Positions 1 through 9,054 of a stretch of 64,000 bases of DNA are shown here, piece by piece. Source of the stretch: JAFAGX01 sp035624215 (GTDB taxonomy: Bacteria; Acidobacteriota; Terriglobia; Terriglobales; Acidobacteriaceae); contig DASPRY010000026.1 in the NCBI GenBank assembly GCA_035624215.1, positions 1-64,000 on the forward strand, given 5' to 3'. The position numbers and the translations under genes are program-made. Under the pieces are notes generated by a model. It saw only the letters and a list, made by a program, of their open reading frames with translations. It did no database searches and was not told where the DNA came from. How positions within the stretch are numbered: the stretch's first letter is position 1; every line of letters starts with the position of its first letter.

Positions 1-653
1 GGAATCGGCTTGCCTTGCGTCGCATGCAGGATGGCAAGTGGGATCAGCTTCTCGGGGAACTGATAGGGCCCATAGTTGTTGGAGCAATTCGTAGCCAGCG
101 TGGGAAGGCCGTAAGTGTGATGATAGGCGCGAACCAAGTGGTCAGAAGCCGCCTTCGATGCGGCATACGGGCTGTTTGGAGCATAAGGCGTAGCCTCGGA
201 AAACGCGCTCCCCATTGGCCCCAACGATCCGTAAACCTCGTCAGTGGAAACATGCAAGAAGCGGAACTCGAAGGTTTGGTCCTCACGCATTTCAGCCACA
301 TAGGCGCGCGCTTCCTCCAGCAGGGCGAAAGTGCCATTCACATTGGTGCGGATAAAATCATCTGGCGCATGGATCGACCGATCAACGTGACTTTCCGCTG
401 CAAAGTGAACGATCGCTCGCGGCTGATGTTGCTGTAGCAACTCACAGACCAGCTTTCGATCTGCGATATCGCCGTGAACAAAACTGTAACGCGGGTCGGT
501 GGCAACCTGCTCAAGGTTGTTGAGATTTCCCGCGTAAGTGAGTTTGTCAAGATTGACGACCGAACTGCCCTCGGCCGCCAGCCACTGGAGAATGAAGTTT
601 GCGCCGATAAAACCGGCCCCTCCAGTTACCAGAATTGCCCGCTCTTTCACCAT
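1..653 (-). CDS. rfbB: dTDP-glucose 4,6-dehydratase, 5' part (runs off the window)
   Basis: This enzyme converts dTDP-D-glucose to dTDP-4-keto-6-deoxy-D-glucose, the second step of dTDP-L-rhamnose synthesis for surface polysaccharide. The first 217 residues are present; the rest lies left of base 1. I see the NAD-binding GGAGFIG at about residue 11, the STDEVYG signature carrying the active-site Asp-Glu, and the catalytic Tyr163-x3-Lys167 in YAASK. These are the hallmarks of the extended SDR family and specifically of RfbB. The ATG at 653-651 shares one base with the stop of the upstream phosphoesterase gene (TAATG), so the two are probably translated together. The other rml genes are not in the window. 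The call is firm at family level. Confidence 0.93.
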   Translation of the reverse strand, partial: MVKERAILVTGGAGFIGANFILQWLAAEGSSVVNLDKLTYAGNLNNLEQVATDPRYSFVHGDIADRKLVCELLQQHQPRAIVHFAAESHVDRSIHAPDDFIRTNVNGTFALLEEARAYVAEMREDQTFEFRFLHVSTDEVYGSLGPMGSAFSEATPYAPNSPYAASKAASDHLVRAYHHTYGLPTLATNCSNNYGPYQFPEKLIPLAILHATQGKPI

Positions 654-1627
654 TAGTTCCGATATTCCATTTTGTCGCGAGTAGTATAAATGCTGGCTTT
701 GGACGAGTTATTAGCTTCGCCGGAACGTAAGGTGAACAGGGTCACCTCAGGCGTGCAGTTCAAACGCACGGGCAGCCGGATCGTGCCCAAGCCGATATTT
801 GTATAAAGCGGCAGAGAACGCACAGTGTATCGACCGCGCGGATATTTTCGTGCATACCGTGGCAACCACGGAGCGCCAATTCCCGGGATCCAAATCTGTC
901 CACCGTGCGAGTGTCCTGAAAGTTGCAGGTCTACGGGATAGCGCGACGCTTCATCGACAAAATCGGGTTCGTGCACCAGCAGTACTACAGCTTCGTCCTT
1001 CGGGACACCAAGCAGAGCGCGCTCAATACTGGGGTTCAGGTCTACCGAATCCAGGCCACAGAACCACAGGCGGCGCCCACTTCGCTCGAAAGCCTGAGAC
1101 CGATTACGCAGCACCCGAATCCCGTGCGATTCAAGCGCTGCCGTGACCGCATCAGGATCACAATGCGCGTCATGATTTCCAAGCACGGCAATTGACCCGA
1201 GACGGGAACGCAGTTGACTCAACAGCTTCGCACAAGGCTCGGCAGCACTCGCCGATCGCCGGTCGTCATGGAAAGCAAGGACAGGAAACGTGACAAAGTC
1301 TCCGGTCAGTGCAACTAGATCCGGTTGCAGACGATTGACAATCTCAATCGCCCGGCGGATCGGAACGGCGGAAAAAACCTGGTCATAATGAAAATCGCTC
1401 AATTGAGCGATTGTAAAGCCATCGAATGCCGGAGGTAGCCGAGGTAACATCATGTCGATTCTCACCAGTTCGGGGTGATTTGGCTCGAAGATTAACGAGT
1501 CTTCTGCCAAAGCTATGGTGCTGGCGGTGGCGAGCCCGGCTGTCAATAGAAATTTGCGGCGACTTACAGAGGACAATGCGTGGCCATCTCCCTGTGTGAT
1601 CGGCGACTGCGTGGACTGAACGTGCAC
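653..1627 (-). CDS. Tat-exported metallophosphoesterase (YkuE-like)
   Basis: This 324-residue protein belongs to the calcineurin-like metallophosphoesterase family (YkuE/YaeI/LpxG type), whose members cleave phosphoester or pyrophosphate bonds, often of lipid-linked substrates at the membrane. A twin-arginine signal (SRRKFL, residues 22-27) followed by a short Ala/Leu-rich stretch predicts Tat export, consistent with folding around a bimetal centre in the cytoplasm. The metal-binding blocks appear in order: LSDFHYD, GDFV, GNHD, a VHEPD histidine and GHSHGG. The start is GTG at 1627 with no strong ribosome site, so the N-terminus may vary slightly. The stop overlaps the rfbB start by one base, which suggests a cell-envelope role. 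The substrate is unknown. Confidence 0.85.
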   Translation of the reverse strand: MHVQSTQSPITQGDGHALSSVSRRKFLLTAGLATASTIALAEDSLIFEPNHPELVRIDMMLPRLPPAFDGFTIAQLSDFHYDQVFSAVPIRRAIEIVNRLQPDLVALTGDFVTFPVLAFHDDRRSASAAEPCAKLLSQLRSRLGSIAVLGNHDAHCDPDAVTAALESHGIRVLRNRSQAFERSGRRLWFCGLDSVDLNPSIERALLGVPKDEAVVLLVHEPDFVDEASRYPVDLQLSGHSHGGQIWIPGIGAPWLPRYARKYPRGRYTVRSLPLYTNIGLGTIRLPVRLNCTPEVTLFTLRSGEANNSSKASIYTTRDKMEYRN

Positions 1628-1742
1628 ACGAATCTCGTTTATTGTATCGAAAGATGGACTCGCGCACGGAAGAGTATTCGCAAGATCGCAAAAAGGGGAG
1701 CTCGTTGGAGATTTGCAAGCTGACTTCGGATCTGCCTGCCTT

Positions 1743-2624
1743 CTAACCCCGCACCGTCAGCACAGGGCAAGGCGCTTCGTTGACTACATCCGATGCCGTT
1801 GACCAGGGCAGATGCGAGGAAAGCCCCACAGCCGCACGCCGGTTCACGCCCAGGACAATCAGATCAGCTTCGCGCTCTCGAGCAATTCGCAGTATGCCCT
1901 GGGCGGGAAAATCGAAGCAGACCACGAAATCAGGAGTGCACCACGGACTAGGCGGCATCAAGGCTTCCAATCGCCGGCAGGTGGTCTCGACGATAGATTG
2001 CTTGTACTGATACGGAACCAGTGGGGCCACGTTCAGGAGGATCACAGTACCCTGGTTTTCTGCCGCCAATGACAAGGCATGAGGCAACGCGTGCAGGGAA
2101 GTTTCTGAGAAATCAGTGGCAAACAAGATGCATTTCATCTGCACGCTGATTCTGGCGCCGGCAATGTCCGGACGCACCGTCAGGACCGGGCATTTTGCCT
2201 GGCGATAGATCTTTTCCGCCACTGAGCCGAGAACTACCTTTTTCAGACCTCTTCTTCCATGCGTCCCCGCCACGATGAGGTCGATCTTTTGTCGTTCGAC
2301 GATGGTCGAAATAACCTCCCATAGCTCGCCACGTTGCAGGATGTCTTCGTGAGGTATCTCTTCCAAGGCCTTCGCTGCCACGAACTCGGCCATGTTCTGT
2401 TTCTCTCGGTTCCAAAATAAGTCTAGGTCGATGGGGATCGGTTCCAAAGGCACCGTCAGATATGGCTCGGGTGGAACGACATGAGTCACAAAAATCTTGC
2501 TCCCGAAGGAGCGCGCCAAATTGCATGCATATCCCAGAGCCGCCCTCGAAACTTCCGAAAAATCGGTTGCAAGCAGGATGTTGCTGATCGCGATGCGAGT
2601 TGTCACGGGAGCAGTGGCTGCCAT
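1743..2624 (-). CDS. tandem-domain universal stress protein
   Basis: This cytosolic protein of 293 residues has two UspA domains, roughly residues 10-155 and 157-293. Domain 1 has an intact nucleotide-binding motif, G-x2-G-x9-G-S (GTHGRRG through LGS), so it is likely an ATP-binding Usp. In domain 2 the equivalent stretch reads GVNRRAAVG and lacks the pattern, so that half is probably structural or regulatory. I chose the ATG at 2624 because GGAGG sits 6 bases upstream; a longer reading frame to 2684 has no ribosome site. Such proteins are usually induced by starvation, oxygen or redox stress. The gene stands alone. Confidence 0.9.
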   Translation of the reverse strand: MAATAPVTTRIAISNILLATDFSEVSRAALGYACNLARSFGSKIFVTHVVPPEPYLTVPLEPIPIDLDLFWNREKQNMAEFVAAKALEEIPHEDILQRGELWEVISTIVERQKIDLIVAGTHGRRGLKKVVLGSVAEKIYRQAKCPVLTVRPDIAGARISVQMKCILFATDFSETSLHALPHALSLAAENQGTVILLNVAPLVPYQYKQSIVETTCRRLEALMPPSPWCTPDFVVCFDFPAQGILRIAREREADLIVLGVNRRAAVGLSSHLPWSTASDVVNEAPCPVLTVRG

Positions 2625-2973
2625 GGAACACCTCCACAGACCCGAAATGCATTCTCTCAACTTACAAGTAGCCTTTCTTGACACTTTGGACAGTGATGGC
2701 GGTCACGGATAGTTGTGGCAATCTGCCAATCTGAACCGTTAACCTCTGCAGTTGCTGAGGGTTACGTGTCCTTCCGACGGCTGAAGCCTTCTTGTCTGCC
2801 GCGAAGTACGTTGGCAGCCCTTCCTGCAAATTAACGAAGAGTATCCAAAAAGGACAGGTGAAAGTGTTCTTTCCTCTTTCGTCTCGTTAAATTTTCAACA
2901 ACGGCGGCCTTCCCGAGTGCATCCGATGTAGGATGTTCTACCCTCGATCCCGGTCTGAACTATGGAGGCGCGT
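2625..2973. other. divergent intergenic region between the stress protein and egtB
   Basis: These 349 bases separate two divergent genes and should hold both promoters. I see no credible reading frame, RNA gene or strong hairpin. An AT-richer stretch lies around 2875-2900, but no convincing paired -35 and -10 boxes could be fixed by eye. The only clear signal is the GGAGG at 2964-2968 that serves egtB. Confidence 0.5.
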
Positions 2974-4230
2974 ATGAGCACTACGGCCACACCGCCCACG
3001 GCTGCCCCGAATGCCTCGACGCGAGAACGCATTGCGGAGATCCGTAATACCAGCATGCGCATCACGGAGGGTCTATCGCCCGAGGACCAGATGCTTCAGT
3101 CTATGCCTGATGCCAGCCCAACCAAATGGCATCTTGCCCACACCACATGGTTTTTTGAGACTTTTATTCTCCAGCCGTATCTTCCGACATATCAGCCGTT
3201 CGATTCCCGCTTCAAGTACCTATTCAATTCCTATTACAAGCAGCTCGGCTCGCATCCATATCGTGGCAGTCGCGGATTGATGTCGCGCCCTAGCTTGCAA
3301 CAGGTGCACGCCTATCGGGATTATGTGGAACGCACTCTGCTCAGGTTTGTAGAGAACGCCGGCCGTGATGTGCTCAATCTTGTCGAGCTAGGACTGAACC
3401 ACGAGCAACAGCACCAGGAACTGATTGTGACCGACATCAAACATGCTCTGTGGTCAAGTCCGCTTCGGCCCGAAGCTGCGACCAACGGTACTCGAAGCTT
3501 GCCCGCGCCTGAGATGAACTGGACGAACTTCGAAGGAGGTATTCACAGGGTTGGGCATGAAGGCGATGAATTCGCGTTCGATAATGAAAGTCCGCGGCAT
3601 GAAGTATTCTTGCAGCCATTCCGCATAGCCTCCCGGCTTGTCACGAACGGTGAATACCTCGAATTTATGCGGGATAACGGCTACAGCCGGCCTGAACTGT
3701 GGCTCTCGGATGGTTGGGACACCGTGTCCAGCCAGCGCTGGGATGCGCCGCTTTACTGGGAAAGACGCGCTGACCGCTCATGGTGGCAGTTCACTATAAG
3801 CGGGTACAAAGAGCTGGATCACAGTGAACCGGTTTGCCATGTCAGCTTCTACGAAGCCGATGCTTACGCGCGCTGGTGTGGCGCCCGCCTGCTGCGAGAA
3901 GAAGAGTGGGAAGTCGCAGCGCAGGGTATGCCCAGACGCGGCACTTTCCTGGAAGACTATGTGTTCCATCCGCAGGCTGCCCGTGCTGAGGGCAACCAGC
4001 AAATGTTTGGAGATGTGTGGGAATGGACGGCGAGCCCTTATGTCGCATATCCGGGATTCCAACCCGCTGCCGGGGCAGTTGGTGAATACAACGGCAAGTT
4101 TATGTGCAATCAGTTGGTGCTGCGCGGCGGATCGTGCGCCACACCATCCAGTCACATCCGCGCAACTTACCGCAATTTTTTCCCACCGCACACTCGATGG
4201 CAATTCTCGGGAATAAGGTTGGCCCGATGA
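2974..4230 (+). CDS. egtB: ergothioneine biosynthesis sulfoxide synthase EgtB
   Basis: EgtB is a non-haem iron enzyme that joins a thiol donor (cysteine or gamma-glutamylcysteine) to trimethyl-histidine (hercynine) using oxygen. The 418-residue protein has the family's two parts: an N-terminal DinB-like helical domain and a C-terminal formylglycine-generating-enzyme-like domain (from about residue 190 to RGGSC and SGIRLA). The probable iron ligands are His56 in HLAH, and His143 and His147 in HEQQH. The start is the ATG at 2974, five bases after GGAGG; the ATG at 2962 overlaps that site. It overlaps egtD by four bases (ATGA). No egtA or egtC is nearby, which fits a type using cysteine directly, but the sulfur donor is inferred. 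Confidence 0.93.
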   Translation: MSTTATPPTAAPNASTRERIAEIRNTSMRITEGLSPEDQMLQSMPDASPTKWHLAHTTWFFETFILQPYLPTYQPFDSRFKYLFNSYYKQLGSHPYRGSRGLMSRPSLQQVHAYRDYVERTLLRFVENAGRDVLNLVELGLNHEQQHQELIVTDIKHALWSSPLRPEAATNGTRSLPAPEMNWTNFEGGIHRVGHEGDEFAFDNESPRHEVFLQPFRIASRLVTNGEYLEFMRDNGYSRPELWLSDGWDTVSSQRWDAPLYWERRADRSWWQFTISGYKELDHSEPVCHVSFYEADAYARWCGARLLREEEWEVAAQGMPRRGTFLEDYVFHPQAARAEGNQQMFGDVWEWTASPYVAYPGFQPAAGAVGEYNGKFMCNQLVLRGGSCATPSSHIRATYRNFFPPHTRWQFSGIRLAR

Positions 4231-5183
4231 TTGCTCGCGAGCTGATTGCCCTTCCCACGTATGCCGAAGAAGTACGGGCAGGATTGTCGAAATATTCCAA
4301 ATCTCTGCCTTGCAAACTGTTCTATGACACTCAGGGCTCAGCGCTGTTCGAACAGATCACCCGCCTGCCCGAGTACTATCTTACGCGTACCGAGCTGGAG
4401 ATTCTCCGCGAGAACTCAGGAGAGATGGCACAAGTGTTTGGAGCAGGGATCACCGTGGTAGAGCTGGGAGCCGGTACGGCCGCGAAAACTTGCACTCTTT
4501 TGCAGGCATTGTCTCGAAGGCAAATTCGGGTCCCATATTTCCCGGTTGATATCTCTCCCGCCGCCCTGAACGAAGCCCGTGCCCGAGTTGAGCAGCAATG
4601 TCCGCAAGTTTCGGTTCGCCCGGTAGTTGCTGATTTCAGCGTGGGCATGGGTTTTCTGCGCGATATTCTTGGACGAAAACTCATTTTGTATCTTGGATCG
4701 AGCATAGGCAACTTTGATCCTGTTGCCGCGGTAGAAATGCTTACGCAGATTCGAAAGCAGCTTGCCACCGGAAATGCTTTGCTGCTTGGAACCGACCTAG
4801 TTAAGCATCAATCGATCTTACTGCCGGCATACAGTGACGTGGGAGGCGTCACCGAACAATTCAATAAGAACATTCTGTGCAGGTTGAACCGTGAATTAGG
4901 CGCTGATTTTGACCTCTCGTGGTTCCGCCACATCGCGCACTGGAATCCGGAACAGTCACGGATGGAGATTTACCTGGAAAGCGCGCGGTCGCAATGCGTC
5001 CACATCAGGTTGCTGGATCTGAGCGTCAGATTCGCAAGAGGAGAATGCATCCATACCGAGAATAGCTATAAGTACACGCTCGAAATGATAAGGAATATGC
5101 TGGAGCTGGCTGGGTTCTCACTCACGCGAACGTGGTTCGATCAGCGTAAATGGTTCGCGCTGCACCTGGCCAGTGTGAAGTGA
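4227..5183 (+). CDS. egtD: L-histidine N(alpha)-methyltransferase EgtD
   Basis: EgtD transfers three methyl groups from S-adenosylmethionine to the alpha-amino group of histidine, giving hercynine for EgtB. The 318-residue protein matches the usual family length of about 320. It shows a Rossmann methyltransferase core with ELGAGTA as motif I, a PVDIS acidic loop, the family signature GSSIGNF, and TDLVK. The ATG at 4227 overlaps the egtB stop (ATGA), so the two are translationally coupled. An in-frame start at 4104 lies inside egtB and is not needed. The C-terminal egt lyase step (EgtE) is not encoded here, as is usual for short egt cassettes. Confidence 0.94.
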   Translation: MIARELIALPTYAEEVRAGLSKYSKSLPCKLFYDTQGSALFEQITRLPEYYLTRTELEILRENSGEMAQVFGAGITVVELGAGTAAKTCTLLQALSRRQIRVPYFPVDISPAALNEARARVEQQCPQVSVRPVVADFSVGMGFLRDILGRKLILYLGSSIGNFDPVAAVEMLTQIRKQLATGNALLLGTDLVKHQSILLPAYSDVGGVTEQFNKNILCRLNRELGADFDLSWFRHIAHWNPEQSRMEIYLESARSQCVHIRLLDLSVRFARGECIHTENSYKYTLEMIRNMLELAGFSLTRTWFDQRKWFALHLASVK

Positions 5184-5210
5184 TCGGTTGTAGCCTAAGC
5201 ATAGTGGACG

Positions 5211-5250
5211 AAATAGACCCGGCCCTTCAGGACGCGGGTCAATTTGTCTT
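5211..5250. terminator. likely bidirectional terminator between egtD and the M13 peptidase gene
   Basis: An imperfect inverted repeat (left arm 5211-5221, right arm 5235-5245, ten of eleven pairs) carries an A-rich left edge and a T-rich right edge (AATTTGTCTTT). It lies in the 80-base gap between two convergent genes. That is the expected form of a shared rho-independent terminator. Confidence 0.6.
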
Positions 5251-5263
5251 TCTGGGGTACAGG

Positions 5264-7360
5264 TCACCAGACCCTGCATTGATTTGCCCGCACCATAGAC
5301 GCTCCCGCTTTGCAGGAGAATGCCTCCTGAAATTCAGGCATATTGGAGACTACGTTGTTGACCCGGTACTTCGGAATGGAGTGCGGATTGGTCAGGATGA
5401 CCGTGTGCATCAATTCCGGCCGGTATTGTGTACACCACTCGTTGGCATAGGAGAGAAAGAACTTCTGGCGCGGCGTCCATCCATCGGGATCTTTATCATC
5501 CAGAGACTTGCCTCGGGACTGTAATTTGTTGCCCAACGCAATGAAGGCCAAACGCAACCCGCCGTTGTCGGCAGTATCCTCGCCGGCAGTCAATTGTCCG
5601 TTCTGCTTGACCCCGGCCTCGGGAATCTCTTGCGTGTATTCATCGACAATACATTGATCGCGCTGCTCGTAGGCTTTCGCATCTTCCGGGGTCCACCAAT
5701 CACGGAGATTTCCTTGCGCATCGAATTTACGGCCCTGATCGTCAAAGCCGTGCGTGATTTCATGACCGATGATCATTCCTACCGCGCCATAGTTCACCGC
5801 ATCCTCCATGGCGGGATCAAAATACGGCGGCTGCAAGATTCCCGCCGGAAAGTTGATCGAATTGAGTTGAGGTTGGTAGTAGGCATTGATGATGGGAGGC
5901 GTCATCAGCCATTCGCTGCGATCGACGGGCTTCCCGATCTTGTTTAGCTGGCGGCGAAATTCGAACTGCGTCGCCTCATGAACATTGTTGAGATAGCTGT
6001 CACGCGTGATCTTCACACTCGAGTAATCGCGCCAGCGATTTGGATAACCGATGTTGTCCTCGATGGCGTGTAACTTGGCCTTAGCCTGCTCTTTGGTGGC
6101 AGCCTGCATCCAGTTCAAGCTGGTGATGTCCTGATCAAGCGCGTGTTCGACATCGTGCACCAGTTCCACAGTGCGCTCCTTGCTCGAAGGTGGAAATGCG
6201 ACCTTGACGTATGCCTCACCCAGCGCCATTCCTAAATCGCGATCAGCCGCGCGCACGCAGCGTCGCCAGCGCGGCTGCTGTGTTTTCGATCCCAACAAGG
6301 TGTGAGCATAGAAATCCCAGTTCTCATCCACAAGGGCTTTGTTCAGATAGGGCGCTGATCCGTGTATGAGTTGCCAGCGCAAATAGACTTTCCAGTCATC
6401 CACTGAATGCTCTTGGATAATGTGTTCCAGGCTTTTGAAAAATGCGGGCGAACTCACCAGGTAGTGAGGTGCCGACGGCGGCGCTCCGATATCGCTCGCG
6501 TACTGCTTCCACTCGAACGAGGGTGTCAGCGCTTCAACCTGCTCAAAGCTCATCTTGTTGTTGACGTTCTTGGGATCGCGGCGGGCCACGTTATCCATCT
6601 GCGCCTGGGCCATGGTAGTTTCGAGCGCTAGGACGATTTTCGCGTCGGCAGACGCTTGCGTCGGGTTTTCCCCGGCGAGCGCCAGCATCTTCCCGATGTG
6701 TGCTTCGTATTTGGCGAGTATCTCCTTCGACTTGGCATCATCCCTCAGGTAAAAGTCGCGGCTCGGCAATCCCAAACCACCCTGATCGATGGCGGCGACC
6801 ACCCTTGTGGCATCGTCATAGTCCTGCTGCGAACCAAAACCAAGCAGCGCTGCGTCAGTTTGGTTGTCGGAAGACTCCCACGCTCCGGGAACAAGCCGGT
6901 GGATATGAGCGACCTGGCTGGCCAGTTCCGGTTTGCCCTTCATAGCGTCGATTCGCTGCAATTCGGGTTTCAAATCCCGGAGGCCGGCGACCTCAAGTGC
7001 AGGTTCGTCGCTACAAGCAGCCCAGTAGTCGCCGATTTTTTGCTCGAAGTCGCTTCGGCCGCTCGTCTGCGCAGAAGCTTTTTCCAAAGCTTGGCGCAGA
7101 ATGCTCTCGTTCCAGTAGCGCAGACCACTTCCGGTCCCCCAAGCCGCCTGGTCGGGCGGAATCGGGTTGGCAGCATTCCATTTGCTGCATACGAACTGGT
7201 AGAAGTCCTGACATGCGTCAAGGGTCTTATCGACGATGTTGGGATCGAAGCGTTCGAGCTTGGGAGCTTTCTCTTCTGAGGATTGCTGGGCCATCGCTGG
7301 ACAAGCGATAAGCAAGACAATGAGCGGCACAATTAAAGTTTGCAGCTTCGAGGTGCGCAT
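5264..7360 (-). CDS. secreted M13-family metallopeptidase (copy 1)
   Basis: This is a neprilysin/endothelin-converting-enzyme-like zinc endopeptidase (PepO relatives), predicted to act outside the cytoplasm on small peptides. A signal peptide runs from residue 1 to about 23 (hydrophobic core, then AMAQQ). Zinc ligands His533 and His537 lie in GHEITHG, and the third ligand Glu594 lies in GEDTADNGG. The NAYYQPQLN substrate-binding segment and the C-terminal C-x-V-W are also present. It has 698 residues, normal for the family. The start at 7360 has AGGAGA four bases upstream. A second copy of exactly the same length and motif spacing lies at 12847-14943. The physiological substrate is unknown. 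Confidence 0.93.
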   Translation of the reverse strand: MRTSKLQTLIVPLIVLLIACPAMAQQSSEEKAPKLERFDPNIVDKTLDACQDFYQFVCSKWNAANPIPPDQAAWGTGSGLRYWNESILRQALEKASAQTSGRSDFEQKIGDYWAACSDEPALEVAGLRDLKPELQRIDAMKGKPELASQVAHIHRLVPGAWESSDNQTDAALLGFGSQQDYDDATRVVAAIDQGGLGLPSRDFYLRDDAKSKEILAKYEAHIGKMLALAGENPTQASADAKIVLALETTMAQAQMDNVARRDPKNVNNKMSFEQVEALTPSFEWKQYASDIGAPPSAPHYLVSSPAFFKSLEHIIQEHSVDDWKVYLRWQLIHGSAPYLNKALVDENWDFYAHTLLGSKTQQPRWRRCVRAADRDLGMALGEAYVKVAFPPSSKERTVELVHDVEHALDQDITSLNWMQAATKEQAKAKLHAIEDNIGYPNRWRDYSSVKITRDSYLNNVHEATQFEFRRQLNKIGKPVDRSEWLMTPPIINAYYQPQLNSINFPAGILQPPYFDPAMEDAVNYGAVGMIIGHEITHGFDDQGRKFDAQGNLRDWWTPEDAKAYEQRDQCIVDEYTQEIPEAGVKQNGQLTAGEDTADNGGLRLAFIALGNKLQSRGKSLDDKDPDGWTPRQKFFLSYANEWCTQYRPELMHTVILTNPHSIPKYRVNNVVSNMPEFQEAFSCKAGASMVRANQCRVW

Positions 7361-7555
7361 GAATTCTCCTGCAGCGAATTGACAACTTTGAGTAGAACAA
7401 TTGGTCGACACATGATGAACTGCCAGACTACATGGGTTTGACGAACTCCGTCAAAATCAGATATCAGCGTTTTGATGCCTGGAGTGTCCCCGGCCGGGTC
7501 ACTTCCCGCCACGATGAGATACGAAAACTGAGAATGGGAAGTTCGGGGAAGAGTT

Positions 7556-7623
7556 CAGTGGTCAGTGGATAGTGGCTAGAACTCACCCCGCGAACAGGAA
7601 TGCCCACTGAAAACTGACCACTG
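7556..7623. repeat. inverted repeat with CAGTGGTCAGT arms
   Basis: CAGTGGTCAGT at 7556-7566 is matched exactly by its reverse complement at 7613-7623, immediately before the dinB stop codon. The 46-base interior contains further degenerate CAGTGG/CCACTG units. Related GTGGTCAGTGG wording occurs on the other strand near 51938-51965, so this is a dispersed low-complexity repeat. It may act as a dinB terminator but lacks a T-run. Confidence 0.6.
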
Positions 7624-7624
7624 A

Positions 7625-8866
7625 TCACTGTTCTTTGTGTTTTCCCGGCAAGCCAGCGGGGTTCTCATGGGTGCGTTCGCGGAAGCCGCCCTTCAAACCA
7701 GTGGCCAAGGTTACACTCGATTCTCCGAATTTGTCGCGCAGCCGATCCGCCGCCGAAAGCGCCTGTTGCCAACGACGGCGCCGGTCGCCTTCAATCAAAT
7801 CTGTCTGAGCGCTGCGCTCATCGAAGTGCGAAGTTTGTACTCCCACCAGACGCACCTCGGCTCCCTTACGCCAATTTCTGCGAAACAAATTCCGCGCTTG
7901 CTCGAAGATCTCGGTATCGAGCTGGGTGGGATCCGGGAGCGTGTGCGCGCGAGTGATGGTGGTGAAGTCCTTGTAGCGCAGCTTGAGTTGAATGGTGCGG
8001 GCGTACAATCCGTGCTCGCGCAGGCGTCGGCCAACCATCTCGGATAACCGCATTAGGGTTGACTCGATCCTATTGGCGTCTGAGGTGTCTTCGTTGTAGG
8101 TGTGTTCGTGGCTGATGGATTTGGGATCGGTATCAGCGCCTACCTCCGAGTCGAACCAGCCGCCCGCGTCCTCGCCTCGCGCTTTGCCAGCCAGCGCCAG
8201 TCCCCATTTTCCAAAGCGCTCTTCGAGGAATGATTCGTCGAAGCGGGCGAGGTCGCCAACCCTTAGAATTCCTAACGCGTTCAGATTTTGCTCGGTAACT
8301 CTACCCACGCCGGGGATGTCGCGTACATCGAGCGGCGCTAGAAATTTCGCCTCCTGCCCGGGAATGACCCACAGAATGCCATGCGGTTTGGCTTTTGCTG
8401 AGGAAACTTTCGCAATCAGACGGGAAGTGCCGATGCCAATGGAACAATTCAGCTGTGTGTCGGACTTGATCCTTTGATGAAGCAGATGTGCGGCCGAAAG
8501 CGGCGGACCGTGCAGGCGGTCAGTACCGGTCATATCGAGATAAGCTTCGTCGATCGATGCCATCTCGACCAGCGGCGAAAAGGATTGCAGCACGCGGTAC
8601 ACCTTCTCCGAGCATTCACGATAGCGCTCCGGATGGCCGTCAACGAAGATGGCAGTCGGGCAAAGCTTGGCGGCTGTGCGCAGCGGCATAGCCGAGTGAA
8701 CTCCGAATTTTCGCGCCTCGTATGATGCCGCCGAGACGACTCCGCGCTCGTTTCGCTGGCCGCCAACGACCACGGCTTTGCCTTTGAGGGAGGGATTGAA
8801 GAGTTCTTCCACCGAGACGAAGAAGGCGTCCATATCGACGTGGAAGATGGTTCTCTGGATAGCCAT
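7625..8866 (-). CDS. dinB: DNA polymerase IV (Y-family translesion polymerase)
   Basis: This error-prone polymerase copies past damaged bases. The 413-residue protein contains the Y-family catalytic blocks HVDMDAFFVSVE (Asp metal ligands, residues 9-20), the YEARKFGV fingers segment and SIDEAYLD with the Asp-Glu pair. A helix-hairpin-helix thumb (DIPGVGRVTEQNL) and the little-finger domain (SISHEHTY onwards) follow. The C-terminal tail after KGGFRERT is hydrophilic and poorly conserved; I see no clear clamp-binding peptide. The gene is monocistronic between an inverted repeat downstream and a palindromic element upstream. No LexA box was recognised. Confidence 0.94.
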   Translation of the reverse strand: MAIQRTIFHVDMDAFFVSVEELFNPSLKGKAVVVGGQRNERGVVSAASYEARKFGVHSAMPLRTAAKLCPTAIFVDGHPERYRECSEKVYRVLQSFSPLVEMASIDEAYLDMTGTDRLHGPPLSAAHLLHQRIKSDTQLNCSIGIGTSRLIAKVSSAKAKPHGILWVIPGQEAKFLAPLDVRDIPGVGRVTEQNLNALGILRVGDLARFDESFLEERFGKWGLALAGKARGEDAGGWFDSEVGADTDPKSISHEHTYNEDTSDANRIESTLMRLSEMVGRRLREHGLYARTIQLKLRYKDFTTITRAHTLPDPTQLDTEIFEQARNLFRRNWRKGAEVRLVGVQTSHFDERSAQTDLIEGDRRRRWQQALSAADRLRDKFGESSVTLATGLKGGFRERTHENPAGLPGKHKEQ

Positions 8867-8903
8867 GCCAGCAACCGGATCGCACAGCTATTCTATCTGC
8901 TCC

Positions 8904-9041
8904 GTTGTCATTCCGAATCCGGCTTCAGCCGGTGAGGGATCCGCAGGTTCGACTAGAAGGCTATCGCGGAAGAAGATTTATGAGACGTGGTCCGACAGGA
9001 AAAGCGGGTTCCTGGTCGCTACCCTCCTAGGAGTGACAAAG
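8904..9041. repeat. MITE-like palindromic element between dinB and glgA
   Basis: The left end (TTGTCATTCCGA, near 8905) is matched by the inverted right end (GGAGTGACAAA, near 9031-9040) with one or two differences. Inside lies a perfect hairpin (CCGGCT/AGCCGG, 8919-8932) followed by GAGGGATCCGCAGG. The pattern 'TGTCATnCCGAn...GGATC' recurs at 48201-48230. No reading frame is present. It looks like a small non-autonomous repeat rather than a gene. Confidence 0.55.
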
Positions 9042-9054
9042 CGCTATTCGAGTT

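Noticed and set aside
2625..2973. Possible riboswitch or small RNA upstream of egtB
   Set aside because: No strong conserved-looking stem or known motif could be drawn; only the ribosome site is clear.
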